Shown here piece after piece: positions 42,876 through 51,023 of a DNA stretch of 64,000 nt. The translations under genes were made by a program, and so were the position numbers. A model generated the notes under the pieces. That model worked only from the letters and a program-made list of their open reading frames with translations. It made no database searches and was not told the DNA's origin. Position 1 is the stretch's first letter. Each line of letters starts with the position of its first letter. Source of the stretch: Allobosea sp. Root381 (GTDB taxonomy: Bacteria; Pseudomonadota; Alphaproteobacteria; Rhizobiales; Beijerinckiaceae); NCBI RefSeq assembly GCF_001429395.1, contig NZ_LMJT01000034.1, forward strand, positions 186,001 to 250,000, read 5' to 3'.

Positions 42876-44996
42876 TCAGACGCTGCCGACCGTCTTCAGT
42901 CTGACGCGCGGATGGATCTCGGCCTGCGAGAGAACCGGGGTCTCGCGGCGGAAGCGCTCGATGATCTGCCGCACGAAGGGCCGCGCCATGCCGGAGGTGA
43001 CCAGCGCCGGCATTTCGCCGATGCGCGCCGCATCCTCGAACTTGTCACGGACCTGATGCACGAACTCCTGCAGTCGCGACGGCTGCATGGCGAGATGACG
43101 CTCCTCGCCCTGGCCGATGATGGATTCGGCGAAGACGCTCTCCCAGGCCGGCGAGAGCGTGATGATCGGCAGGTTGCCCTGCCCGTTCGAGAACTGTGCG
43201 CAGATCTGGCGGGCGAGCCGCATGCGGACATGCTCGGCGATGTCGCGTGGGTTGCGCATGCTGCCCGCGACCTCGGCGATGCCTTCGACGATGGTGCCGA
43301 GGTCGCGGATCGAGATGCGCTCGGAGAGCAGGAGCTGCAGCACGCGCTGGATGCCGGTGGTCGAGAGTTGGCTCGGCACGATCTCCTTGACCAGATCGGC
43401 ATGGTCCTTCGGCAGCTCGCGCAGCAGCTTCTGCACCTCGCCATGCGAGAGCAGCTCCGGCATGTGCGACTTCAGCACCTCGGTGAGATGCGTCGAGATC
43501 ACGGTCGCCGCATCGACCACTGTGAAGCCGCGCAGCTGCGCCTCGTCCTGCAGGGCGCCGTCGATCCAGGTCGCCGGCAGGCCGAAGGTCGGCTCCAGCA
43601 CGTTGTGGCCCGGCAGGTTCACGCTGCCGCCCATCGGGTCCATCGCCATGTACTGGCCGGCATAGACGATGCCGTGACCGGCATCGATCTCCTTGATCTT
43701 GATGTAGTAGTGGTTCGCCTCGAGCTGGACGTTGTCGACGATGCGCACCGCCGGCATGACGAAGCCGAGTTCGGCCGCAAGCTGGCGGCGCAACGCTCGC
43801 ACCTGGTCGGTCAGCCGGTCCTGGCCGCCGGCCGCATTGACCAGCGGCAGCAGTCCGTAGCCGATCTCGATCTTGAGCTCGTCGAGCTTGAGCAGGTCGT
43901 TGAGCGTCTCTTCCTTCGGCGTTCCGTCGGCCTGGAGCGGCGAGGCGGCCTGCGCTGCGACCGCGACCTCCGCCTCACGCGCCTTGGCGAGCCCGCTTGC
44001 ACGCCAGGCCAGCCAGCCGGCGCCCGCAGCAAGCCCGAGGAAGGGCAGCATGGGGATGCCCGGCAGAAGCGCGATCAGCGTCATAACCGCCGCCGACATG
44101 CCGAGCGCCTTGGGATAGTTCGAGAGCTGCTTGCCAAGCGCCTTGTCCGCGGCGCCGCGCACGCCGGACTTGGAGACCAGCAGGCCCGCCGCCGTCGAGA
44201 CGATCAGCGCGGGGATCTGGCTGACGAGGCCGTCGCCAACTGTCAGCTGCGTATAGACGCGCGCCGCATCGCCGAAGCCCATGCCCTGCTGCGCCACGCC
44301 GATGATGATGCCGCCCAGCACGTTGATGAAGGTGATCAGCAGGCCGGCGATCGCGTCGCCGCGCACGAATTTCGAGGCACCGTCCATCGAGCCGAAGAAG
44401 TTCGCCTCATCCTCCAGAGCCTTGCGGCGGACCTTGGCCACCTCCTGGTCGATCAAACCGGCGCCCAGATCCGCGTCGATCGCCATCTGCTTGCCCGGCA
44501 TGGCGTCAAGCGCAAAACGCGCCGCGACCTCGGCGATGCGGCCCGAGCCCTTGGTGATGACGACGAAGTTGACGATGATCAGGATGGTGAAGACGATCAC
44601 GCCGATGACGAAATTGCCGCCCATCACGAAGCTGCCGAACGCTTCGATGACATGGCCGGCGGAAGCGCTGCCCTCATGCCCATGCGCAAGGATGACGCGC
44701 GTGGTCGCCAGGTTCAGCGCCAGCCGGAACATGGTGACGATCAGCAGCACCGTCGGGAAGGCGGAGAATTCGAGCGGCTCCTCGATGAAGAGCGCGGTCA
44801 TCAGCACCAGCACGGAGAGGATGATCGAAAGCGCCAGCAGCAGGTCGAGCAGCACCACCGGCAGCGGGAAGATGAGCACCACGAGGATGCCCATGACGCC
44901 GATCGCGAGAAAGAGATCGGGGCGGTTGAGGAGCTTCCCCATCGCGCCGCGGCTCATATCGAAGCCGCCGCTCTTCCCCGCCGTCACATCGCTCAT
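42876..44996 (-). CDS. flhA: flagellar export gate protein FlhA
   Basis: A 706-residue protein. The N-terminal half has about eight membrane helices with FHIPEP-family motifs (FSAFPTVLLIVTMFRLALNLATTRVIL, KGSGRIAEVAARFALDAMPGKQMAIDADL). The cytoplasmic C-terminal half (about 370-706) binds export chaperones. ATG 44996 gives the proper length. It is a single flagellar gene on the minus strand, separated from flbD by 2.5 kb carrying three plus-strand genes. Confidence 0.95.
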   Translation of the reverse strand: MSDVTAGKSGGFDMSRGAMGKLLNRPDLFLAIGVMGILVVLIFPLPVVLLDLLLALSIILSVLVLMTALFIEEPLEFSAFPTVLLIVTMFRLALNLATTRVILAHGHEGSASAGHVIEAFGSFVMGGNFVIGVIVFTILIIVNFVVITKGSGRIAEVAARFALDAMPGKQMAIDADLGAGLIDQEVAKVRRKALEDEANFFGSMDGASKFVRGDAIAGLLITFINVLGGIIIGVAQQGMGFGDAARVYTQLTVGDGLVSQIPALIVSTAAGLLVSKSGVRGAADKALGKQLSNYPKALGMSAAVMTLIALLPGIPMLPFLGLAAGAGWLAWRASGLAKAREAEVAVAAQAASPLQADGTPKEETLNDLLKLDELKIEIGYGLLPLVNAAGGQDRLTDQVRALRRQLAAELGFVMPAVRIVDNVQLEANHYYIKIKEIDAGHGIVYAGQYMAMDPMGGSVNLPGHNVLEPTFGLPATWIDGALQDEAQLRGFTVVDAATVISTHLTEVLKSHMPELLSHGEVQKLLRELPKDHADLVKEIVPSQLSTTGIQRVLQLLLSERISIRDLGTIVEGIAEVAGSMRNPRDIAEHVRMRLARQICAQFSNGQGNLPIITLSPAWESVFAESIIGQGEERHLAMQPSRLQEFVHQVRDKFEDAARIGEMPALVTSGMARPFVRQIIERFRRETPVLSQAEIHPRVRLKTVGSV

Positions 44997-45209
44997 AGGC
45001 CAGCCAGCTCCTTGCGCCGACATGAGCGCAACCCGGCAATTCTTGCCGAGCTTATGGTGAACGAGTGGTTAAGACGCCGAATAAAACCGACGACGGAACC
45101 CTTTTCTGAACGGACTGTTATTGAACTGCCGTTTTGCGGCCCCATTGGCCTTTCCTCTTAGGCGCGACGACAGACGACACAACGGTTCCTCGAACCGAGA
45201 GACTGGAGA

Positions 45210-45536
45210 ATGACTTTGGATAGACGTTCCTTCGTGATGAGCCTTTTCGGTGGCCTCGCCGCCGCGAGCCTGGGCGGCGTCGCCCTTTCCCATGCAGCCG
45301 AGCCGCAGCTTGCCGCCAAGGCTGGCGACCTCGATGCGGCGACCAAGGCGGCCCTCGACAAGGCCGATGCCGAATTCTCCCAGGTCGTGGTGCGCGAGCG
45401 CGTCGTGCGCCGTCCTCGCCCTTATCGTCGCCCCTATCGCCGCCCGGTCGTCGTCCGCGAGCGCGTCGTCGTGAGGCGCCGGCCGCGGCGCTATCGCCGG
45501 CCGGTGGTGGTTCGCCGGCGCGTGATCGTCCGCTGA
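45210..45536 (+). CDS. small Tat-signal protein with Arg/Val/Pro-rich tail, paralogue A
   Basis: A 108-residue protein. The N-terminus LDRRSFVMSLFGGLAAASLG is a twin-arginine-type signal, followed by a short linker and ALDKADAEFSQ. The last about 50 residues consist of RERVVRR, RPRPYRRPYRRP and RRRPRRYRRP blocks, extremely basic. TGGAGA precedes the ATG. A paralogue (47206-47544) shares the signal and the ALDK-x-DAEFSQ element but has a Tyr/Arg tail. No family with a known function is recognised. A terminator follows, so it is monocistronic. Confidence 0.75.
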   Translation: MTLDRRSFVMSLFGGLAAASLGGVALSHAAEPQLAAKAGDLDAATKAALDKADAEFSQVVVRERVVRRPRPYRRPYRRPVVVRERVVVRRRPRRYRRPVVVRRRVIVR

Positions 45537-45553
45537 TCTCGACCTGACTTTTC

Positions 45554-45580
45554 GGGGCGGCTCTCCAGCCGCCCCGGCTT
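45554..45580 (+). terminator. terminator-like hairpin after paralogue A
   Basis: A 9-bp stem GGGGCGGCT/AGCCGCCCC with a CTCC loop lies 17 bp after the stop, followed by GGCTTTGG, a weak T-run. It separates paralogue A from the MFS gene. Confidence 0.7.
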
Positions 45581-45616
45581 TGGAAGAATCCGGGCAACAG
45601 ACAGGAGATCGCCGGC

Positions 45617-47101
45617 ATGACAACGCCGGACTCATCCCCCGCAGGCGCCGCCAACATCGCCACCGGCACGATCGCCACCGACGTCCCTGCTCGGCTCGAC
45701 CGGCTGCCCTGGTCGCGCTTTCACACGCTGGTCGTCGTCGCGCTCGGCGTGACCTGGATCCTCGACGGGCTCGAAGTCACGCTGGCCGGGTCGGTTTCCG
45801 GCGCGCTGAAGGACAGTCCGGCGCTGCGCTTCACCAACACCGAGGTCGGCATGGCCGGCGCCGCCTATATTGCCGGTGCGGTCCTCGGCGCCCTGTTCTT
45901 CGGCTGGCTGACCGACCGGCTCGGCCGCAAGAAGCTCTTCACGATCACGGTGCTGGTCTATCTCGCGGCAACCGCCGCGACCGCCTTCTCCTGGAATTTC
46001 TGGAGCTTCATCGTCTTCCGCTTCTTCACCGGCATGGGCATCGGCGGCGAGTACACGGCCATCAACTCGACGATTCAGGAGCTGGTCCCGGCCCGCGTGC
46101 GCGGCTGGGTCGATCTCGTCATCAACGGCTCCTTCTGGGTCGGGGCCGCGCTCGGCGCAATCGGCGCGATCGTCCTGCTGAACCCCGCCGTGATCGATCC
46201 GGAGATCGGCTGGCGCCTCGCCTTCTTCATCGGCTCGGCGCTCGGCCTCATCATCCTGGTCCTGCGGCAATGGATTCCGGAAAGTCCGCGCTGGCTGATC
46301 AGCCATGGCCGCGCCGACGAGGCCGCCGCCATCGTCGCCTCGATCGAGGCGCGGTCCGGCATGCTGCCGCAGCCAGGCGAGAAGCTGCCGCTGACGCATC
46401 TGCGCCCGCGCGCGGCGACGCCGCTGCGCGAGGTCTTCAACGTGCTCTTCGTCGTGCACCGGCAGCGCGCGCTCGTCGGCCTCGCCCTGATGGTATCGCA
46501 GGCGTTCTTCTACAACGCGATCTTCTTCACCTATGCGCTGATCCTGACCGATTTCTACCAGGTGCCCTCGCAGGCCATCGGCTGGTTCATCCTGCCCTTC
46601 GCCGCCGGCAATTTCCTCGGGCCGCTGATCCTCGGCCGGTTCTTCGATACGATCGGCCGCCGCACCATGATCGCGGCGACCTACGCGCTCTCCGGCATAT
46701 TGCTGACCGGAACGGGCTATCTGTTCTGGCGCGACCTCCTGACAGCGCAGCAGCTCACCCTGTGCTGGAGCGTCGTCTTCTTCTTCGCTTCCGCTGCGGC
46801 GAGCTCGGCCTATCTGACGGTCAGCGAAACCTTTCCGGTCGAAATGCGGGCGCTGGCGATCGCGGCCTTCTACGCGGTCGGCACGGGTGCGGGCGGCGTC
46901 GCCGGCCCCTGGCTCTTCGGCATCCTGATCGACACCGGCTCGCGCGGCAGCGTCTTCGGCGGCTATCTCTTCGGCGCCGTGCTGATGCTGGTGGCGGCGG
47001 TGCTCGCCGGCCGCTATGCGATCAAGGCCGAGCGGAAGCCGCTCGAAAGCATCGCCCGCCCGCTGAACGCCATCGACCCTGTCGAAGGGCGGGTCAAATA
47101 A
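45617..47101 (+). CDS. MFS transporter, sugar-porter/metabolite type
   Basis: A 494-residue protein with about 12 helices. GWLTDRLGRKKLF is the canonical loop 2-3 motif, with FTGMGIGGEYTAINSTIQE after helix 4, PESPRWLISHGR at the end of helix 6 and GRFFDTIGRRTMI in the second half. These are the motifs of the sugar (and other) porter subgroup. The substrate is not determinable. The gene sits between two paralogous Tat-signal proteins. Confidence 0.88.
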   Translation: MTTPDSSPAGAANIATGTIATDVPARLDRLPWSRFHTLVVVALGVTWILDGLEVTLAGSVSGALKDSPALRFTNTEVGMAGAAYIAGAVLGALFFGWLTDRLGRKKLFTITVLVYLAATAATAFSWNFWSFIVFRFFTGMGIGGEYTAINSTIQELVPARVRGWVDLVINGSFWVGAALGAIGAIVLLNPAVIDPEIGWRLAFFIGSALGLIILVLRQWIPESPRWLISHGRADEAAAIVASIEARSGMLPQPGEKLPLTHLRPRAATPLREVFNVLFVVHRQRALVGLALMVSQAFFYNAIFFTYALILTDFYQVPSQAIGWFILPFAAGNFLGPLILGRFFDTIGRRTMIAATYALSGILLTGTGYLFWRDLLTAQQLTLCWSVVFFFASAAASSAYLTVSETFPVEMRALAIAAFYAVGTGAGGVAGPWLFGILIDTGSRGSVFGGYLFGAVLMLVAAVLAGRYAIKAERKPLESIARPLNAIDPVEGRVK

Positions 47102-47205
47102 TTCCGTAAATGGAACCTAGCATCATGCAAACGCATTAATCCCTGGATGCGGTTCCATCCTTAGAAGATCAGGGGATGCGGTGAAACAGCCTATTGGAGG
47201 ACGTC

Positions 47206-47544
47206 GTGGATAGACGCTCATTCATCATGACACTGGTCGGCGGCTTCGCCGCTGCGGGCCTTGGCGGGATCACCGCTTCAGAAGCGGCCCAGCCGAAGCC
47301 TACCCCGTCGCCCGAGCTCGAGCCTGCCGCGGTTCCGGACGACGAGGCGGTGAGCGCCGAGGTCAAGGACGCCCTCGACAAGACCGACGCCGAGTTCAGC
47401 CAGTATTACTACTATCGCAGGCCGCGCTATTATGCCCGACCGCGCTACTACGCCCGGCCGCGTTACTACCGCCCTCGCCCGCGCGTTTATTACCGCCCGC
47501 GCTACTACGCCCGGCCGCGCTATTACCGCCGGCGCTATTATTAA
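47206..47544 (+). CDS. small Tat-signal protein with Tyr/Arg/Pro repeat tail, paralogue B
   Basis: A 112-residue protein starting at GTG 47206, chosen because GGAGG lies five bases upstream; a TTG at 47194 would overlap that site. The signal DRRSFIMTLVGGFAAAGLGG matches paralogue A, followed by a Pro/Glu-rich linker and ALDKTDAEFSQ. The final about 42 residues are repeats of RPRYYARPRYY and related units, encoded by imperfect direct DNA repeats. Roughly half of the tail is Tyr. Such a tail might bind polysaccharide, crosslink or self-associate; this is speculation. Confidence 0.75.
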   Translation: MDRRSFIMTLVGGFAAAGLGGITASEAAQPKPTPSPELEPAAVPDDEAVSAEVKDALDKTDAEFSQYYYYRRPRYYARPRYYARPRYYRPRPRVYYRPRYYARPRYYRRRYY

Positions 47545-47558
47545 GACGGGCGTCCCGG

Positions 47559-48923
47559 TCAGAGCGCGTTGACGCGCGCCTGACCTGGTTCCGCCACCGC
47601 GATCCCGGCGGAGGTGTATTCGCTCAGCTTGTTGCGCAGCGTGCGGATCGAAATCCCTAATATCTTGGCCGCATGGGTGCGGTTGCCGAGGCAATGGTCG
47701 AGCGTATCGAGGATCAGTTCGCGCTCGACATCGGCCACCGTATGGCCGACGAGCGAGCGCGTCATCGCCTCCGCGGTCTGTGCCGCACGCGCCGCGCTGT
47801 CGCGGGAGCCGGCCGGACCGAGGGTCTCGCCCTCCGGCGTCATCACCGCATCGGCGCCGATCTCGGCCCCCTGGGCCAGCAGCACGGCGCGGTGAATCGT
47901 GTTCTCCAGTTCGCGGACATTGCCGCGCCAGGCATTGGCGAGCAGCAGCTTGCGCGCGTCGGCCGCGACAGGGCGCAGCGGCATGCCGTTGATCTCGGCA
48001 TATTTGCGCGCGAAATGGTCGGTCAGCGCCAGGATGTCGCCGGGCCGCTCACGTAGTGCCGGCAGGCGCAGATGCACCACGTTCAGGCGATAGAACAGGT
48101 CCTCGCGGAACGAGCCCTCCCGCACGGCATCGCCGAGATTGCGGTTCGAGGTCGCGATGATGCGCAGGTCCACCTTGACGGCTTGAGTGCCGCCGACGCG
48201 GTCGATCATCCGCTCCTGCAGCGCGCGCAGCAGCTTGGCCTGGAGGCGGACATCCATCTCCGAGATCTCGTCGAGCAGCAGCGTGCCGCCGCTGGCCTCC
48301 TCGAACTTGCCGATGCGGCGGGCGATGGCGCCGGTGAAGGCGCCCTTCTCATGGCCGAACAGTTCGGATTCGAGCAGGTTGTCCGGAATGGCGGCACAGT
48401 TGACGGCGACGAAGGGCTTGTCCTTGCGCTGCGACTTCTGGTGCAGGTGTCGCGCGATCACCTCCTTGCCGGTGCCGCTCTCGCCGGTGACGAGGACCGG
48501 TGCATCGGAGCGGGCGATCTGCGAGGCGAGCTGGACGACCCGCTCCATCGCCGGGTCCTTCCAGATCAGGCTCGACTGGTCGGCCGCGACCGCCTCCAGC
48601 ACGGCGGCGATCAGCTCGGGATCGGGCGGCAGCGGCACATATTCGCGCGCGCCGGCCTGGATCGCGGCGACGGCCGCGCGGGCATCGGTCGAGGTGCCGC
48701 AGGCGACGATCGGCGTGCGGATGCGCTCGGCCTCGAGCGCTGCGACATAGGCCGCGATCGGCTGCGCGACATCGATCATCAGCAGGTCCGCGCCCTTGGA
48801 GCGCAGCACGGCGAGCGTCTGGTCCAGGCTCTCGGTGTGGGTCACGGCCGCACCGTGCGACATCGCGATCTTGGCCGCAGCGATGATCTGCCCCTTGAGA
48901 CCGCCGGCAATGATGAGGCGCAT
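47559..48923 (-). CDS. flbD: sigma-54-dependent flagellar transcription activator FlbD
   Basis: A 454-residue NtrC-type activator. The N-terminal receiver-like domain is degenerate; the central AAA+ domain has Walker [18 protein letters not shown], the sigma-54 contact loop [12 protein letters not shown] and Walker [13 protein letters not shown]. The Fis-type C-terminal helix-turn-helix reads [21 protein letters not shown]. FlbD activates late flagellar operons with sigma-54 and represses fliF in Caulobacter. It is last in the fliF-G-H-N run and convergent with paralogue B (14 bp gap). Confidence 0.93.
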   Translation of the reverse strand: MRLIIAGGLKGQIIAAAKIAMSHGAAVTHTESLDQTLAVLRSKGADLLMIDVAQPIAAYVAALEAERIRTPIVACGTSTDARAAVAAIQAGAREYVPLPPDPELIAAVLEAVAADQSSLIWKDPAMERVVQLASQIARSDAPVLVTGESGTGKEVIARHLHQKSQRKDKPFVAVNCAAIPDNLLESELFGHEKGAFTGAIARRIGKFEEASGGTLLLDEISEMDVRLQAKLLRALQERMIDRVGGTQAVKVDLRIIATSNRNLGDAVREGSFREDLFYRLNVVHLRLPALRERPGDILALTDHFARKYAEINGMPLRPVAADARKLLLANAWRGNVRELENTIHRAVLLAQGAEIGADAVMTPEGETLGPAGSRDSAARAAQTAEAMTRSLVGHTVADVERELILDTLDHCLGNRTHAAKILGISIRTLRNKLSEYTSAGIAVAEPGQARVNAL

Positions 48924-48967
48924 GGCTCAGGCCTTTCTGCGAAATGTGATGGCGCGCCGGCCGGTCG

Positions 48968-49318
48968 TCACCGGTCGGCCTTGATGATTTCGGTCATGGT
49001 CACGCCGAGCCGGTCCTCGACCACGACGACCTCGCCGCGGGCCACCAGCCGCTCGTTGACGAAGATGTCGATCGCCTCGCCGACGCGCCGGTCCAGCTCC
49101 AGCACGGCGCCCGGCACGATCTGAAGCAGATCGCCGATCGCGATCTTGGAGGAGCCAAGCACCGCCGAGACGTTGACCGGTACGTCGAAGACCTGCTCGA
49201 GATCCTCCGCGGTCTTCACCGGGATCGGCCCCGATCGCGCGACCGAACTCTCGTTCTGATCGAAGGAGAGATCGGCCGGGTTCAGCGGCGGCAGGTTGAG
49301 ATCGTTGTCCGAGGCCAT
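48968..49318 (-). CDS. fliN: flagellar motor switch protein FliN
   Basis: A 116-residue protein whose C-terminal SpoA domain reads VFDVPVNVSAVLGSSKIAIG, then GAVLELDRRVGEAIDIFVNERLVARGEVVVVEDRLGV, the typical FliN pattern. FliN lines the C-ring and binds FliH and CheY. It is encoded directly after fliH. No fliM is present in the window. Confidence 0.93.
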   Translation of the reverse strand: MASDNDLNLPPLNPADLSFDQNESSVARSGPIPVKTAEDLEQVFDVPVNVSAVLGSSKIAIGDLLQIVPGAVLELDRRVGEAIDIFVNERLVARGEVVVVEDRLGVTMTEIIKADR

Positions 49319-49327
49319 CGGTCGTCC

Positions 49328-49921
49328 TTACGCTGCAGGTGGGCGGAAGCCGGGAAAAGCGTGCGCGACCGCCTGTTCCACCAGCTGAGCCAGCCGTTCC
49401 GTTTCGACGACGAAGCCGCCATCGGACCATTCGATCCGCCCGTCGCCAGACGCGATATCGGGCTCGCCCAGCACAACCAGGCGGCCGCCGAATCCAGTCT
49501 CCTGCGCCAGGCGCTTGACCAGCTCTTCCGCCGCCTCCACCGCGTCGCTATTGACGCGCATCACCAGATGCGGCGCGTGGCGGGCATGGGACAGGCATTC
49601 GCGCAGGCCGCCCTCAAGCGCGGCGAGAGGCCGCTGCGCCAGCGCCGCGCCCGCCATCGCCTTCGCCGCGACGATCGCGACATGGGCAGCCTGGGCCTCG
49701 ACCTCGGCCGCATGCGCCGCCTCATGCGCCAGCAGCCGCTCGGCTGCGCGCGCCAACTGGCCGACCAGGCCGCTGAGCTGGCTTTCGGCCTCGCGGCGGC
49801 CCTGCTCACGGCCGGCGACGACGCCCTCCGCCCGCGCGGCGGCGATGTCCGCCTCGCCGGCGGCGCGGCGCCCGCCTTCGCGGAAATCCGTGCCGAACGT
49901 GAACTTCGTGGCGCCACTCAT
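49328..49921 (-). CDS. fliH: flagellar assembly protein FliH
   Basis: A 197-residue protein. A charged coiled-coil half (AAGEADIAAARAEGVVAGREQG repeats) leads into a FliH/YscL-type C-terminal domain (VKRLAQETGFGGRLVVLGEP, DGRIEWSDGG). FliH regulates FliI and docks it on FliN. ATG 49921 is preferred; a TTG two codons upstream is possible. Only two bases separate it from the fliG stop. Confidence 0.87.
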   Translation of the reverse strand: MSGATKFTFGTDFREGGRRAAGEADIAAARAEGVVAGREQGRREAESQLSGLVGQLARAAERLLAHEAAHAAEVEAQAAHVAIVAAKAMAGAALAQRPLAALEGGLRECLSHARHAPHLVMRVNSDAVEAAEELVKRLAQETGFGGRLVVLGEPDIASGDGRIEWSDGGFVVETERLAQLVEQAVAHAFPGFRPPAA

Positions 49922-49923
49922 CG

Positions 49924-51009
49924 TCAATAAACCAGCTCGTCTTCCGAATTGCCCTTGGACAGGATGATCTCACCCTTGTCCGCCAGGTCCTTGGTGAGCG
50001 CGACCAGCTTGGTCTGCGCCTCGTCGACTTCCTTCAGCCGCAGCGGCCCGAGGCCCTGCATGTCGTCCTGCATGTTCTTGACGGCGCGCTGCGACATCGC
50101 GCCGAAGAAGAAGGTGCGCATGGTCTCGCTCGCCCCCTTGAGGGCGCGCGCGAGCGTATCCTTATCGACCTGCCGCATCAGCGTCTGCAGCCCGGCAGCA
50201 TCGAGCTTGATCAGGTCCTCGAAGGTGAACATCAGCGCGCGGATGCGCGCGGCCGAGTCCTGGTTGGAGGCATCGAGCGCCGAGAGAAAGCGGATTTCCG
50301 TCTGGCGGTCGAAGCCGTTGAAGATGTCCGCCATCATCTCATGCGGGTCGCGGCGGCGCGTCTGGGTCAGGGTCGCGACGAATTCGGTGCGCAACGTGTT
50401 CTCGATATGGTCGAGCGCCTCCTTCTGCACCGATTCGAGCCGCAGCATCCGGCCTACGACCTCGATCGAAAGATCGTTGGGGAGGTTGCGCAGGACATTG
50501 GCCGCATGGTCGGGCCGAATCTTCGACAGGATCACCGCGATCGTCTGCGGGTACTCGTTCTTGAGGAAGTTGGCGAGCACGCCGGCGTCGATATTGCCGA
50601 GCTTCTGCCACATGTTGCGTCCGGCCGGACCACGGATCTCCTCCATGATCATCGCGACCTGGTCGCTGGGCAGGATCTTCTCCAGCAGCGAGATCGTCCG
50701 GTCGAAGGAGCCGGTGACCGCGCCGGCGCTCGACAGCTTGCCGACGAAGTCGAGCATCAGTCGCTCGACGTCGTCGGAATCGACCGTGCCGAGTTCCGCC
50801 ATCGCACGGGTGATGATGCGGATTTCCTCGTCGTCGAACTCCGCCCAGATCGCGCGGCCGTGCTCCTCGCCCAGGACAAGCAGAATGACGGCGGCCCGCT
50901 GCGGGCCGGTCATCTCCGCGACGTTGGTGACGCCGAGGCCGCCGCCCTCGATGGCGCCGACCTCTTGGCCACCTGGGTTTCGCGTGGCGATGGAACGTGC
51001 TTCAGCCAT
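49924..51009 (-). CDS. fliG: flagellar motor switch protein FliG
   Basis: A 361-residue three-domain protein: FliG_N (QRAAVILLVLGEEHGRAIW), the middle EHPQ-like region (NEYPQTIAVILSKIRPDHAANVL) and the C-terminal torque helix region (LMFTFEDLIKLDAAGLQTLMRQVDKDTLARALKG). The charged residues that meet MotA lie in this last domain. Order fliF-fliG-fliH-fliN is conserved. Confidence 0.95.
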   Translation of the reverse strand: MAEARSIATRNPGGQEVGAIEGGGLGVTNVAEMTGPQRAAVILLVLGEEHGRAIWAEFDDEEIRIITRAMAELGTVDSDDVERLMLDFVGKLSSAGAVTGSFDRTISLLEKILPSDQVAMIMEEIRGPAGRNMWQKLGNIDAGVLANFLKNEYPQTIAVILSKIRPDHAANVLRNLPNDLSIEVVGRMLRLESVQKEALDHIENTLRTEFVATLTQTRRRDPHEMMADIFNGFDRQTEIRFLSALDASNQDSAARIRALMFTFEDLIKLDAAGLQTLMRQVDKDTLARALKGASETMRTFFFGAMSQRAVKNMQDDMQGLGPLRLKEVDEAQTKLVALTKDLADKGEIILSKGNSEDELVY

Positions 51010-51023
51010 GTTTCAGAGGCCCG

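Noticed and set aside
45034..45048. Palindrome CGGCAA-TTC-TTGCCG before flhA considered as a sigma-54 or FlbD site
   Set aside because: The GG-GC spacing is wrong for sigma-54, and I know no matching FlbD consensus well enough to assign it.
42912..45161. Long plus-strand frame opposite flhA
   Set aside because: The translation is a His/Arg/Asp-rich mirror product; flhA on the minus strand is a full-length conserved protein.
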